The position numbers and the translations under genes are program-made. From Pleodorina starrii (lineage: Eukaryota > Chlorophyta > Chlorophyceae > Chlamydomonadales > Volvocaceae), in NCBI GenBank assembly GCA_030267565.1, contig BRXU01000014.1:966001-1030000 (forward strand): DNA of 64,000 nt. The letters run 5' to 3'. The stretch's first letter is position 1. Every line of letters starts with the position of its first letter. The notes under the pieces were generated by a model. The model worked only from the letters and a program-made list of their open reading frames with translations, searched no databases and was not told where the DNA came from. This document shows positions 39,151 through 52,300 of the stretch, one piece after another.

Positions 39151-40365
39151 AATAATAATAATAATAATAATAATACGCCCGACCGGAGGCCGAGGCGTGG
39201 GTTAAGGGAGCAGAGGAGGTGGGGTGACGGGTTTCCCCGGTCCCAGTCCTCCCCCGCCACCGCGGTGGGGGTTGAGAACGAGTATGTGTTAGTTATGTGC
39301 CCGTCTGCTGTTGCGTCTCGTGCGGGGAGCGTTCCATTTGCCGCCGGGTGATCACAATCTTATTGAGCGCCCGAACAGCGTGATCGTGGAGTTTGTTGCA
39401 GCATGTTTTGGCCGCTTCACTGCCCGCCCCTAGGGTGCAGAGAAGGGGGCGTAAGTCTTTTCGGATGGTACCGGCGAAGCCTAGGCTGATGGCCTCCTGT
39501 GCTGTGTAACAGACTTTCCACCCCTCCTTTGTGAGGAGCCGGGCTAGCTCGGAGTGTTGGATGGCTTTGTCATGTTGTTTCTGCTTGTGGTTGGTGTCGG
39601 CCGTGTATCCTATTTCGAGGATATGCACGGTGTGTTGACTAGGGTCCGGGGGCCCCATGTATCCGATCTCTTGTGCCTCGTGGAGAGGGATGCTAGGGAT
39701 GAGGAGTAGATCGGGGCGCATTTTGAGCCGTTCTTCCTCCGGGGTGTTTGGGAGCAGCCAGTGCGGTAGCCTTGTGCCTGCTACATAGTCCGGCCGGTCA
39801 TCTGCGGGGCAGGCGTCCATGACCGTGTAGCAGCCCCCGTTGATTCCCCGGGCGAGCGTACTGGTGATGGTTTGAACCGCCTGGTTGTGCCGAAGGATGT
39901 ATAGAGCGCGCATCCGTGGGTGGCGGCAGCCACCCAGGATATGCCCCCCGGAGTCGGGGTTGTGGCACAGGGGGCAGCTTCCTGACGCAACTGGGCCTCC
40001 CGGGGCCAATGATTTCCTGAAGCGGTTCGCGAGCTTGGCGTTCCATAGTTGGCCGTACAGGTAGTCGAAGCACCGTTTGGCGTGCTTGTGTCGGCCTATC
40101 TTGCGCTGTAGGGTGCGTGCGCTGGCGTTGATGTCCAGGTCGGGTATGGTATTGGCAACAAACTTCATGTAATCTGTCTCATTTGTGTAGCCCGAGTGCG
40201 TTTCCGGACGCACTAGGGCTTCGATGCCCCGGTTGAGGTCGTTGGCAAAGTGCCCAGCATTCTTCTCAGGCCCATGCATCTTCCGTAGCCACCAGTATTG
40301 GTTACGTGGGTTATTGTCAGATGTTTCGGTTGTGCTCAGTGCGTCGGGGTCGAGCTTTGCAAGGC
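39151..40365 (-). mobile_element. 5'-truncated LINE (non-LTR retrotransposon) in exon 3 of copy 2
   Basis: A 1,215-bp insertion in antisense orientation, flanked by an exact 22-bp target-site duplication (39129-39150 and 40366-40387). Its 3' end is an AAT/ATT run next to the left flank. It carries one long minus-strand frame (40279-39293, about 328 aa) for the C-terminal part of a LINE polyprotein. That frame includes a zinc-knuckle-like CPLCHNPDSGGHILGGCRH and then a conserved tail (RLKMRPDLLLIP, QKQHDKAIQHSEL). Reverse transcriptase and endonuclease are missing. The perfect duplication and open frame point to a recent insertion. Confidence 0.92.
39293..40279 (-). CDS. LINE polyprotein C-terminal fragment
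   Basis: Open frame of 328 codons inside the truncated LINE. The visible motif is CxxC-(8)-H-(4)-C (CPLCHNPDSGGHILGGC), the zinc-binding region often found after the reverse transcriptase of non-LTR elements. No RT catalytic motif is present because the 5' part was lost on insertion. It is unlikely to be expressed as a functional product. Related fragments lie at 21240-21893 and 16024-16137. Confidence 0.75.
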   Translation of the reverse strand: MHGPEKNAGHFANDLNRGIEALVRPETHSGYTNETDYMKFVANTIPDLDINASARTLQRKIGRHKHAKRCFDYLYGQLWNAKLANRFRKSLAPGGPVASGSCPLCHNPDSGGHILGGCRHPRMRALYILRHNQAVQTITSTLARGINGGCYTVMDACPADDRPDYVAGTRLPHWLLPNTPEEERLKMRPDLLLIPSIPLHEAQEIGYMGPPDPSQHTVHILEIGYTADTNHKQKQHDKAIQHSELARLLTKEGWKVCYTAQEAISLGFAGTIRKDLRPLLCTLGAGSEAAKTCCNKLHDHAVRALNKIVITRRQMERSPHETQQQTGT

Positions 40366-43300
40366 CTCAGCGTCACCAACAGCAAATTCTCATACAACAA
40401 AGCCGCCATGCGAGGTGGCGGGCTCCACGTTTGGGATCCCAACGGTGCAACGGTCGACATGAACATCAGCGGTGCTTCACTTATGTCTTACAACGCCGCT
40501 CCGAAGAAAGGTGGAGCTGCATACGCATATGGCTCCTCTGTTGGGGACCTTAATGTGGCTGACAGTCAGCTGTTATCCAACACAGCAGCTGATGGGCCAG
40601 GTGGAGCTATATCCGTGACCGCTTCCAGAATGTCGTCTTTACTAGTCAACAACAGCACATTATCCAACAACAACGCTGGCTCCGAAGGGGGTGCCATTTA
40701 TGTACATGCGAACTACTATTCAGTCAACAGAATCCGCATAACTGGCGCCAGCATCCTGCACAACAACAGCGCGAGCAGCAATGGTGGAGCTGTGTGCGTG
40801 CGTACGGCCAATGGTGACGTCACCAGCATTCTTTTGGATGGAAGCTCAGCTGTGTCTGCAAATAAAGCAGGTGGAAATGGCGGGGGCGTTTATGTAGAGA
40901 ATGCAAACGGCGGGATCCATGAGTTGAATCTCACTGGTGGCAGTAGTCTGACCGGCAATGTGGCGGCCAACGGCAACGGTGGAGCTGCCTACCTTGCTGC
41001 CGACTCGTCAGGCTACATTGGTCCCATCTACATCGTCGATGCCGAAGTGTTCAACAACTCTGCGATGTGCCACTCATCACTACAGGATGGCTGTGGCAAC
41101 GGCGGTGGCATGTACATGAGTGCTAAGCCCGGAACAGGACGGTACCGAATGTTTGAGGTCACGGTCGAGCGAGCCGAGTTGACCTACAACACAGCCAGAC
41201 GCCACGGGGGCGCCATGTACATCGTGTGTGAAGGGCAACAACAGGCATGTGCCAGCCCTGGGTTTTCCCTCCATGGCGCCACCTTCACCCGCAACCGAGC
41301 CCAGAATGGCAGTGGTGGCGCCGTGTACCTGAGACAGCCCAAGGCCAACCTAGACCAGATGCTGGTATCAAATACCTCCTTCATCGATAATGAAGCTGCT
41401 TGCCGTGGTGGCGCGATATCGGTGAACACCAAGGGGCTAGTGGACGGTATCGTTGACAGCGTGACCATCACGAACGGCACGAACACCACAGGGCGAATTG
41501 GCAGCGTGACCATCACGAACGGCAGTGTGTTTGCCAGCAACGAGGCCAGGAGGACCAGCAGGGGGCAAACGTGCGCCGAGGACAGCAGCTTGAGTGGCTC
41601 ATCGCCGGCGAGCACGCCGTGTCTTTCCCACGGTGGAGCCATTTACTTTGACGTCAACCAGCTGGGCCTTGTGACGATTGCGGCTGGGTCTTCCATGGTG
41701 AACAACTCCGCCGAGGGTGACGGTGGGGCCATCGCTGTATCTGAGTTGACACCTGCGGCTGGGCTGCTGATAACGGGCGGCAGCAACGTATCCCACAACA
41801 AGGCCACGTGCAGGGGTGGATTCTTACTTCTTATGACGGGGACGTGGTCTAACCGCACGGTGGTCTTTCGCGTCGAGGCGAAAGACCACCGTGGTCTTTC
41901 GCCTCGACCGTGCAATTATTCAATTGCAGCCAACAACTCAGCTAGCTATGGTGGGTTTTTGTACGCTGGTGCCCCCCTCCGCCAAGATGTATACATTCAG
42001 GTGGCTGGTAGCAATATTACCGGTAACAGCGCTGATAACAGCGGTGGCGCCTTTCACCTTAACGATGCTGAATCCCTGAACCTGACCATCGAGGGAAGCA
42101 CTGTTGCTTGGAACAGCGCTACTCAAGGAGAAGGCGGGGCGTTTTTTCTGCAGGCCCGGGCTGCCAACAGCATCATCGATGCTTCCAATATCTCCTGGAA
42201 TCGGGCCAATATCCACGGAGGTGCATTTAGTATCATCACTACCGGCGAACAAGGCATCGAACACTTCATGATCGGAGGAGGGAGCGCCATCGACAACAAC
42301 GTTGCCAACAAAGGCAGTGGAGGTGGCATTTATATTAAAGTAAGGAGTTTTGGCAAGGGTATCACAAAATATAGTATAATAAGGTTTATTGTTGCGGATG
42401 TAGGTTGTTGCTACGGTTCCGTAGGCCAAGTGGTCCTGATATATACGTACAGGACGGGGCATTGCGTAGGGTCCTCCAAAGCGGGCTGTGTTCTAAATAG
42501 CCTAAATATCGCGAGCGTATCGCGCAGCGAGGATTTGCATTTGTTTTTTATGAGCGTGCGCAGTTTTTTTACGCAGTTTTATGAGCGTGCGCAGTTTTCC
42601 ACGCGTTTCTATATATTTATGCAATTCTATATTTATCGTCAGCCACGCTCAAGATGGTTCGGGTCTCCCAAAAGGCCATGCGCGCCTGTGACGGGGTGCA
42701 TGCTCGGGGTGCGCTGTTGGGATGCATGCCCGCCGCGAAACCGTAAGGCGGGCTGCGCGCGGCCTCCAAGAGCTGAGCAAGTGTGTCAGTTCATTATTAA
42801 TATCCCTCGTTCTGCCTACGATCTGCTGTTGGGCATTACCAGAGTACGTCGGAAATTTGAGCAAGGACACAACTGACCATGACACTGACAATGACACTGA
42901 CATATAACACCGACACACATACGTCCGGGATGACTGCACTTGTGGGTTACGGCGCACTATGCTGCAAGTGGGTTGGGTTCACCCGGAAGTTTCCAAGGAA
43001 ACATCTCATATGCCATCATCATAAGCTTTCTTATAACCCTGGACCGGTGCTCGAAAAAGCTTGTAACGTAAACAACTTTTTTCATAACATTATCAGCTCG
43101 TCAGCTGCTCCTTGCTTCCCCCTCCTTTCCGACCCCTGCTGCTGCATGCCGTGGTCCAGGCTGATTCTGGCAACATCAAGAACATCTCCGTGACTGACCG
43201 AAGCCGACTTGCAAACAACGAGGCCGGCGGTGATGGTGGGGCGATGGCGGCGGTCGCAGCCGACCATGTCCGTGCCTTGAACTGGAACGGCATGAGCACA

Positions 43301-46300
43301 CTTTCCAACAACACCGCAGATGGCAAAGGCGGCGGCCTCTCCGTGTCGGCGAACAGTGTCCAAGTCGCCGTGGAAGGGGGATGTATCTGGGACAAAAACA
43401 CAGCACGAAGCGATGGTGGCGCCCTGCTCATCTCAGCAAACAGCCTCCCCGATAATATATCTGCCGCAAGCTCTGTCGTGATCGCTGGTGGAAGCAAATT
43501 GAGGAGAAATAGTGCGAGCAATGGCGGTGCGGTGTACATCGACGGGTTTGCAAACTTCACTGTCAGCGAGGGAAGCAGCATGTCGTCCAACTCTGCCGAG
43601 TATGATGGAGGCGCTGCTGTGTTCACCCAGCTGCCTCCTTCATTTCATCTGGAGTCGTGCGATATACTGGGCAACAGTGCAGCCCGTGGCTCAGGGGGCG
43701 CCTTCTACCTATCGACGGTACGTAAGCGGAAGGGTCGGGCCCTGTCGGGCCAGGAGTCGCTTGGAGGCTTCCCCCGCATGTACATTGACGTGTGCACACC
43801 TCGACGCTGTTTAGATCTATTACCCAGATCAACTTATAACTAGTGTGGCCTGATCCCCTGACCCGTGCGTGGTTCATCTTCGACGGGGCTTGACGGATAA
43901 ATCGTTATGTTTTCATGAGAAATCATCGTTCGTTACACACAAAGGGTACCTGCAAGCAATGAAAGCCGTCCTTATTCGGTAGGTAGGCCGGGTGAGGGCC
44001 GGCTACCGCGAAAGCTATCGCTAAGGCCTTAATGCCCACAGCCTCGCAGCAACCACCCTATGTAGCTACAAAACCCGAAAATCACTCCTCCACGCCTTCG
44101 CGGACACCTTAACTGGCACCATGTGCCGTACCAACGCCCTTATGAGGGCACAACTCCTCTGAGTTCACAGAAAACCTTGGTTTTCTAGCGTTGCACTCAG
44201 AAAACCTTCAGGTTATTTGGGAGGTAGGAGAGACGGGATCCCGCTGGCTTCCATATCGGCAGAGAGACGGGATCCCGCTGGCTTCATATCGGCAGGCACC
44301 GAGCACCACCACCGAGCACCAAGTAGTAAAAGCAGAGCGCAACACGGGCGCCACACCGCAGCCACCCAGCGGCACCAACGGAATATATACCTCGATGGGC
44401 GGGGGTTAGCAGCACATGCACCCAGGCACCATGAAACCTCACTCTTGCTAGCGCCATGCCAAAACGATCGATGCTCCTTACGCATACAAACCTTTTTCGC
44501 TCGTTGCTCGATTTGCTGGTGCAGGTGGTGCCATGGACTCCGAAGACGGATGCCGACGGCTGCCCATTCTGTGCATTTCCGTCGAGCATTGTGCGGCTCG
44601 ACATCACCAACGTATCGGTGGCCAACAACACTGCACGTGCGGCTAACGGCGGCGCCTTTTACGTCAAGCCGCATGAGACGTGCTGCGCCGGGACAAGCAT
44701 CACCTTTGGCGTCGTCGCTTCCCGGTTCAACGGAAACAAAGCAATGGGCGCCGGCGGAGCGATTGCAATGTACGACGCCTCAAACGCGACAGCTACGGTC
44801 AGCATCAACGGCAGCAGGTTCTCCGGCAACACCGCGGGGATAGTGTCAGGGGATTTCAAGAACATAGTGAATTTCGGCGGCGCGATAACCATTTGGCGTG
44901 AGCCGGCGGACTCGGCAGGAGACCTCACCACGCTCTGCCAGCTGAGTGCAGCCGACACGTCCTTCGAGGCCAATGAATGCAATGGGGGAAGCGGAGGTGC
45001 CGTCACGCTGATCGCCTGCAGCGCCAAGTTCATCAGGTGCAACTTCACTGCCAACCGTGCAACACTCAGCGGTGGAGCAATCGCGGCACTGCATGTGCCC
45101 CGCACGACAGCGACTCTGGGGCTCACCACATCCGGCTTCTTGGACAGCAGTCCTGCTGGTGGTGATTTCGCCGGGCAGTCACAGAACGGCTTGGGCCGAC
45201 GCCGGGTGCTTTCCCGCATAGCTGCGCCAACTGCACGGCAGCCGCAGACATGGGCTGCTTGGGAATCTGTGAGTGACAGCCGGCCGGATGGGAGCCGGCT
45301 GGCACCATCAGCTGCCCGCCGCAAACTTTGGGATTCGTTTCCGTGGGATGACTTTGGTAGTGGTTGCGCGGCGAGCAGGCACTGGTCAATCAGCCTTCTG
45401 GACTGCAACTTTCTGAGCAACTACGCTGCTCTGGAGTTCGGAGGCGCGCTGTACTTGTACGCCTCGTCAGACGGAGGCCACGTCCAAATCGATCGGAACA
45501 ACTTCACGGTGGGTTACAGCAGTTGATTTGAAGGACAGTGCTCATTAGCTCCTGAGTGATCTTCCGTATGCAGCTGATCTGGAGTTCTTTCGTAGCTATG
45601 ATAGCTGGACAGACTAAGGACAATCGACCGATACCGCCGTGTTCCCTGTGTTTTGTGAGTGCAGGAAAACAAGGCGCTATCCCAGCACGCTGGCGCGGTC
45701 TTCCTGGCCGCAAGAGGCGCGGGCACCAGCGTCCAGCTCACCAACTCGGTCTTTGACGGCAATGCCGCTTCAGCCTCCAGTGCCGGGGCGCTGTACGTGC
45801 TGCTGGGCATGCTCGCCTGCGGTGAGCTGGCCAACGTCAGCCTGAGCAGGAACAGTGCAGCCACCTCCGGCGGGGCATGCGTACTGGACATCCGCAGCAA
45901 TGGTGCGCTGGTCGTTGACAACGTGACGGCTGTGAAGAACTCTGCACTCGCCGGAGACGGCGGCGCGCTGAAGCTGCAAGTCCAAACAGGAAGCGCTGCT
46001 TTGTTGAGAGGGTGCGGCTTTAACGACAACAAGGCAGCGGGCAACGGCGGCGCTGCGCTCTTGGACGGCAACTGCCGCTCATACCTGTCGCTACAGAACA
46101 CCCGCATGGCACGCAACTGGGCTGGCCTTTCAGGCGGCGGTCTGTATGCCTCGTATGCCGCCAGGACGGCCCCCACGACGGACGGGAGCGCCTTTGGTTC
46201 CTCACCGGCGGCAGTCTACTCGGCTGCGGCTCCCTGCCCGCCCGATGACGCACCCGACGCATCGGGGGAGTGGCAGCACATGTCCGTCCAGCTGGCGGAC

Positions 46301-49300
46301 TTTCGGGACAATGAGGCAGGGCAGCAGGGCGGGGCGATCTTCGTTGCGCCTGCGAGCACAGTCACGCTGACCAACGCTACCATGGACAAGAACACGGCGT
46401 GTGCCGGCGGAGGCTCCCTCGCGGCGCAGAGCTGCTCCGCCCTGGCACTGCGTCACAGCACCTTGCACAACAGCGCCACGACGGGCTCGGGTGGCGGCTT
46501 CTATGCCAGCGGCTGCAGGCGCATCTTGTTTGAGTTCGTGGATGTTGCCGGCAATGAGGCTGCGTGTTCGGGTGGTGGTCTGCTGGTAACTGGCGGGGAA
46601 GTGACGTCCATCGGCGGGAGCAGCAGCACTGCCTCCGTTTTCGCCACTTACACCAGTGCACTGCTGCACCGTGTTCGGGTGACCGGCAACGCAGCAGGCA
46701 GCAAGTCCGGGCGCGCGGATGGAAGCTGTGGGGCGGACAAGGCTCCCAGGCAGCAGACATGGCGTGCAGGAGCGGGCGGTGGGTTGTTCATTAACGGCTC
46801 CGTTGTTGCCGTCTTGAGCCGATCCAATCTGACGGAGCAAAACGATGCTTTGTTTGGGCATCAAATTGCGACGGCGCAACGCTGCTATCCCACGAATGCT
46901 GCTGCTTCACCCTCGGCTGGAAACAAGGTGCGAGGGTGCCACCGCTCCTATGCCTGATCGTCGCGCAACCCTAAACTTCCCTGTTATCCTGCAGAGCCGC
47001 GCCCCTCCCTGAAAATTATCTCAACCTCCTCCCCCTTGCTGCTCCCTCTCCTCGCGCTACCCCTGACGCCATCCGCCACCCCTGTCTCCCTGCTGCTGCC
47101 GCACTCGCTGCCCTCGTCTCCGCTCTTGACCGGCCCCCGCTTGCCGGTGCCACTGGCTCCGGCTACGGCCGTTGTTGCGGTGGCTGCCCAACAAATATTT
47201 TCTGAAAGTCGCGCACCTCAATATACGGTATAATAAATAAACACAAATAATTATTTATTTATGCGCAACGGTCCAGCCGACTGTCCTTCGCCCTAGGTAA
47301 CGGAAGGTCCTTTGGGGTTGGTTTCGCAGATTTTCGATCCTCCCGAGGTCAAGGAGTGGGATCGCGTCTGGACAGAGCTTGACGGCCTGGCGCGTAGGCA
47401 GTGCTGGGTTCTGCAGTTGAGCGACTCCGTGGTCCCTCCTGTAGTGGACACACGAGCCACCCAGGTATTGATGACCAGTTTGATTTCTTGAAGTGTGTGT
47501 AACTGCATACCCGCATCGCTTGTTGGCTCATGGCATCGCAATGAGGTGCAACTGCTCGGTCCGTTCTAAGCAGGGTTCGTACTTGGACCGTAGGGTTCCG
47601 TGCGTCACGGTGGGAAACACGGCCGAAGCCCTAATGCATGCATGATGCATGCATTAATAAACTGCTGTCGTCTTTGCCGTACGTACGTACGTACGGCTTT
47701 TCCAATCCACCGACCGCCACACGCAGGATTTGCCCATTTGGGTGGAGGACTTTCTCGCATCGGCTCTGCACGCCAGGTGCAGTTCCGAATACCAGTTTCA
47801 GGCGCAGTTCGACAACGAGGCGATTGACGTGACCATTCGGAATGTCGTCCGAGATCGCCTGGTGGATACACAAGGGCGTGTGTTCAACAGCACGAACTTC
47901 CTGGTGGGGCAGACTCTGTCGTACGTTAGTAATGGAGCAATCAGTGCGTCCGCAGACGTGATGGAGCCTTTGAAGGACCAGAGAGTAAGGGACATTGCAA
48001 ACCAGCTCGATGACTGCGTGTTGAGGCCGGCGTCATTCAAACTCACCGATGTGAATGACCTCCTGCGGAACTCATCGTACATCGGACTACCGGCCACGTA
48101 CATCGGCCTGATGGCCTTCGAGAACCCGGACGTAGCCGGTCGACCCGTGCACCTCCAACTGCAAACGGGGGTGTCCTTCAACCTCACTGCACAACTGTAC
48201 GACACGCTGCAACACAGATTTACCTCCGGTATGTATGCACATCGGGTAGGCGGCTACTGGCTCGATTATCTTTTGCGCCTGTCCTGCCTGCTTTCACTGA
48301 CACCGGCCAAATGATTGAGCCTTACTTGCCTGTCGATCGAGGTTGCGTCTATTGGGGTACGTTAAAGTTTGGGGTACGGATGGCAAACCAGGCCAGACTG
48401 CATTTGCCACTCAGTCCCAAACACACCCATTCTACGGCCCACACATATATGTATACATCGTGAGCCTGTCCCCGCTCGGTTGGTTGCTACCCGATGCGCA
48501 GACATCGGTCCCTCGACGGTTACCTTGGCGCTGCGGCCGCGGCCTCTGGATGATGGCCCCAGCGCAGCGGCGGCCGACGGGAGCGTGCCCTGGCTGTATG
48601 AGGACATCGCCAACTTGGATCCTGGATTGAACAGGAGCCTCACAGTACCGGTCATCAATGGCTTAGCAACGTGGTCGGGCGTCAAGGCGTACGCCTGGCC
48701 GGGCAACTACAGCCTGGTACTATCCACATATGTAGAGTCCTTCATCAAGGTATGTAGGCCCTGGCGTTGATGGAAGGCGGGTTTGCTTCATTCCGGAGAG
48801 GACATTTTATTTGCGGAGACTGAAGGCGACGGGTTTCGTCCGAAAGAAGAAGACGCACGTATGGGTGCCTCCAGGACGGGTTTTAGGATGTCTCAGGTAA
48901 CGGCCGGGGTGCCTCAGGGGTGCCTCAGGGGTGCTGCCCGTTCTGCCGCTCTCTTATCTCCTCTTCTCCGTCATCACGGATGTGTGTACCCTCTAATGCT
49001 TGCTTGCTTGCTTGGACGCAGGTCGCACCCTTGGAAGTCAAGGTGGAGATCCTTCCATGCGCCGTGGGGCAGACACTCGACAGGTCGCACAACGGCTACA
49101 AGGAATCGTGGACGGGCTGCACCTCGTGTGCGTCTGGTCAATACGGCCTCTGGGCGGACAACCGCCTGCCACTGACCAAGATAACCATGGCTGGTGCTGA
49201 CCATGGCGACGGCGCCTTGGCCGGCAACGACAGCGGCGGCGATGGCAGTGGGAGCGGTGGCAGTGCCGCTCGTTCTCTCCAGCGCTTCCTCACAAAGATG

Positions 49301-52300
49301 AACGACACCCTCAAAGCCAGCGACGACTCGTGCAAGACGTGCCCCTCGAACGCACTGTGCCTCGGTGGAGCTGTGATAGTGCCGGAGCAAGGTACGAGGC
49401 GCGCACGCTTGCGTGCGTGCATGCGTGCGCACCCGGGCCGAGCCCAGGCTACGGGCTACGGCCGCACCCCGCCCTTCCACGCGTCCATACTTCCTGACTG
49501 GATTTTGCTGCCGAGTCCCCTCCCTTCCTTCCCCTTACCCACCCTTCCCCGTAGCCTGCTGCATGCCTCTTGGTGCCTTTCCTTCATTTCGATGTATGGC
49601 GTCGCGACCTTGATGTGCCCTCGCCCCGACAGGCTACTGGCACAGCGCCGCGAACTCGACGCAGATCCATTCCTGCCCCAACCCGTCGGCGTGCAGCAGC
49701 CCGAAGGACGACGGCCCCCGGGAATTCCCGCGCTGGCTGGACGAGAGAATGGGCACGCAATGGGACCGGCGCACCAAGCTGCTGGCGTGGTGCCAGCTCA
49801 CCTGGTACAGCAGTGTCGTACCCGGCGCTGACATCACGGCAGCGTACTACAGTGCCTACCCGCCTGTTTCAAACGCTTCCGCGGTTGCCGAGGATGACAA
49901 CAACGCCACTGCGTTGGCTGTTTTACTCAACAGGGATGCATCTCTGTGGGGAAAACAGACGGCCTCCGAGGCCGAGTTCAACTGTCTGTTGTTCGGGCTG
50001 GCGCCGGGGCACCCGGACTCGTACATGCAGCAGCTATGCCTCGAGGGATACACGGGCAACCTGTGTGCCTCCTGCGTTGCGGGGTATTACGTGGATTCGG
50101 TGAGTAAGTGGGCGGGGCGATGAGGGCGGGGAACGGACATAAACGCGGTGGATTCGCGCATCCTAAGGAAAGATCCGCTGAGTAAAAAATCCCAAAATTC
50201 CCAAAATAATTCCCAAAATTATCAAGATAAGCTGTCATAAAAACACGATTTTTCTTGGGGGATTTGCAAAACATTGTTATTGCGCTCGCAACAATAACGT
50301 TAGGATAAGTCGTCGCATGTGCCGTCCTGATCTGCATAGAGATTTAACTTCCCGTATATTTGGATAGGTCTTGACGCCGATGGATCGGTTGGCAGGACAC
50401 ACCCTCGCGCGTGGCGTGTGACGAGCGGACCGTTTTGTTTGCGATCGAGCAGGACTTGAACTGCAAGCGCTGCCCGGAGCTGGCGCGCACAATCACGCTG
50501 GGCCTCATCTCCTTTTTTAGCAGCGTCATCCTGGTCCTCATCACCACGATGACTAACTTAACCGAGGGCTTTGGCGAGAAGAAAGCCAGGCAACAGCAGC
50601 AGCAGCAGGAGGTGCAGGTGCAGCAGGCGCAGACACGCGAGCCCAGGGACCCCGTGGAGCTTGGGGACGTCGTGAAGGTTGGTGCGTGGCTGGGAAGCAG
50701 TTCTCACATTTCCAGCATCCGGTTTTCTTGAGAGCATGCGCAGTTGCAGACGGAGAGGTTGAAGGTTTCGGATGCCTCCGTGCAGCGACTGTCGTGTTCT
50801 GGCGCGTTGCGTGTATGTGTTCTTGTTGCTTTCCAGCGTGTGTTGGTTTGACGCATGCGGGTTGTGCCCTCTGCCGCTGCGTTGGGCTCCCCGCATCCGT
50901 GCAGGTGATCGTGCTTCACTTCCAGTACCTCATCATCGGTGAGCGCACGCGGGGTTGCAGCAGCGTCCAATTGCAGCGGGGCACACTGCTGCAAGCCGGG
51001 TTGTTGGACTGGGCAACATTGCCGACCGATTCTGCCTTGCACTGCAAGCCCGCAACACGCCGTTGTATCCTGCTTTCACACCCTCTGCTCGTTCATCAAC
51101 CCTAAGTTACCCGTATAAGCCTCCCATGCCAGTGTCACCCGTGCCCTTCTCCTGATTCTTGGCCCTGGAATGCATTTCCTTGTGCATGCGTGACGATGAG
51201 CCCCCATCCCATTCCATCCTATCCTGCTCATGCATCGATGTGTGTTTGCGCAACAGTGACGCGCCTGAGCGTCGACTACCCGAGCATCATCGTTCGGTGC
51301 CAGGCGGTGTTCTCCACAATCACGGGAGCCGAGAATTACATCGTGTACAGCCCCAGCTGCCTCAAGCCGGAGAGCGACAGCGGCGGCCAAGCCCTGATTC
51401 AGTGGCTGGCGGGTATCCTGACGCCCTGTGCCGTGGCGGTGGTCTCAATGCTGCTCTGGACCCTTCGGTACGTGCACAAGGATGGATATGCTACAGTAGG
51501 GCATGGGCGGTCGATGCTATCGTGTATTGCGTCGGGTAGAGGTTAGTGCGGCGCCCTGCGTTCGTCCTGAAGAGCTACGGCCTGCTGCTTTCTTCCTATT
51601 CGCTTCTTATAACCAGATGACAGCTGTGGGTTCATTTTTGGGTCTGTTGCTTACAATGCACCTTTGGTGGCCACGGTTTTGAAGTACAAATGCATGAACA
51701 AGTCCATTCGGGCCTGACTCGGGAAAAGCAAAAATGCTGCCTGGCAATCGTCGACGCCCCGTAACACCTTGTTTACGCTCCCGTGCCGCCGCCATTGATT
51801 GCTCCATCCGATCCATCGTGTCATCCCTCCTCCAGCTACGGCTACCCGCTCCGCAAGGTCGCGGGTGAAGCCCTGGGCAACGGCCTGCTGTCGGCGTGGG
51901 CGGCCATGCGCGGCGCCCGCAGGGCCGCCGCGACCTGGCGGGAAGGCCGCCACCTGCAGAACAGCCGCTCAGACGTGCAGAGTGTGTGCGGCAGCGAAGG
52001 TTCTGCGGTTGTCCTGTCCTCCTCCAAGCACCTCGTCGCCTACGACCCCACGTCCATGCCGTCGCCCTTCACCATCAGCGGCGGCGGCCCGGTGTTGAAA
52101 GACACGTCGTCGTTGCCCTTTCCCGAGGCCCAGGAGGGCGGCATCGGCCTGTGCACCGTCTTCAGCAGGGACATCCACGTGGTTGCCTTTGACGGTGCCG
52201 ACGCCATCGGCACGCCGGCGGAGGCAGCTGCCCCAATCGCCGGGGCGACGGCGATGGTGTCTCTAGCCACCCCGGCATCGCCGACCGACCCTACAGATGC

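Noticed and set aside
39293..40279. The minus-strand 328-codon frame as a host gene
   Set aside because: It lies wholly inside a flanked insertion, has degenerate relatives at 21240 and 16024 with the same 3' tail, and shows a LINE zinc-knuckle motif.
44230..44293. Tandem pair starting AGAGACGGGATCCCGCTGGC as a transposon end
   Set aside because: It is a simple two-fold tandem duplication next to the intron-4 insertion; no inverted partner was found.
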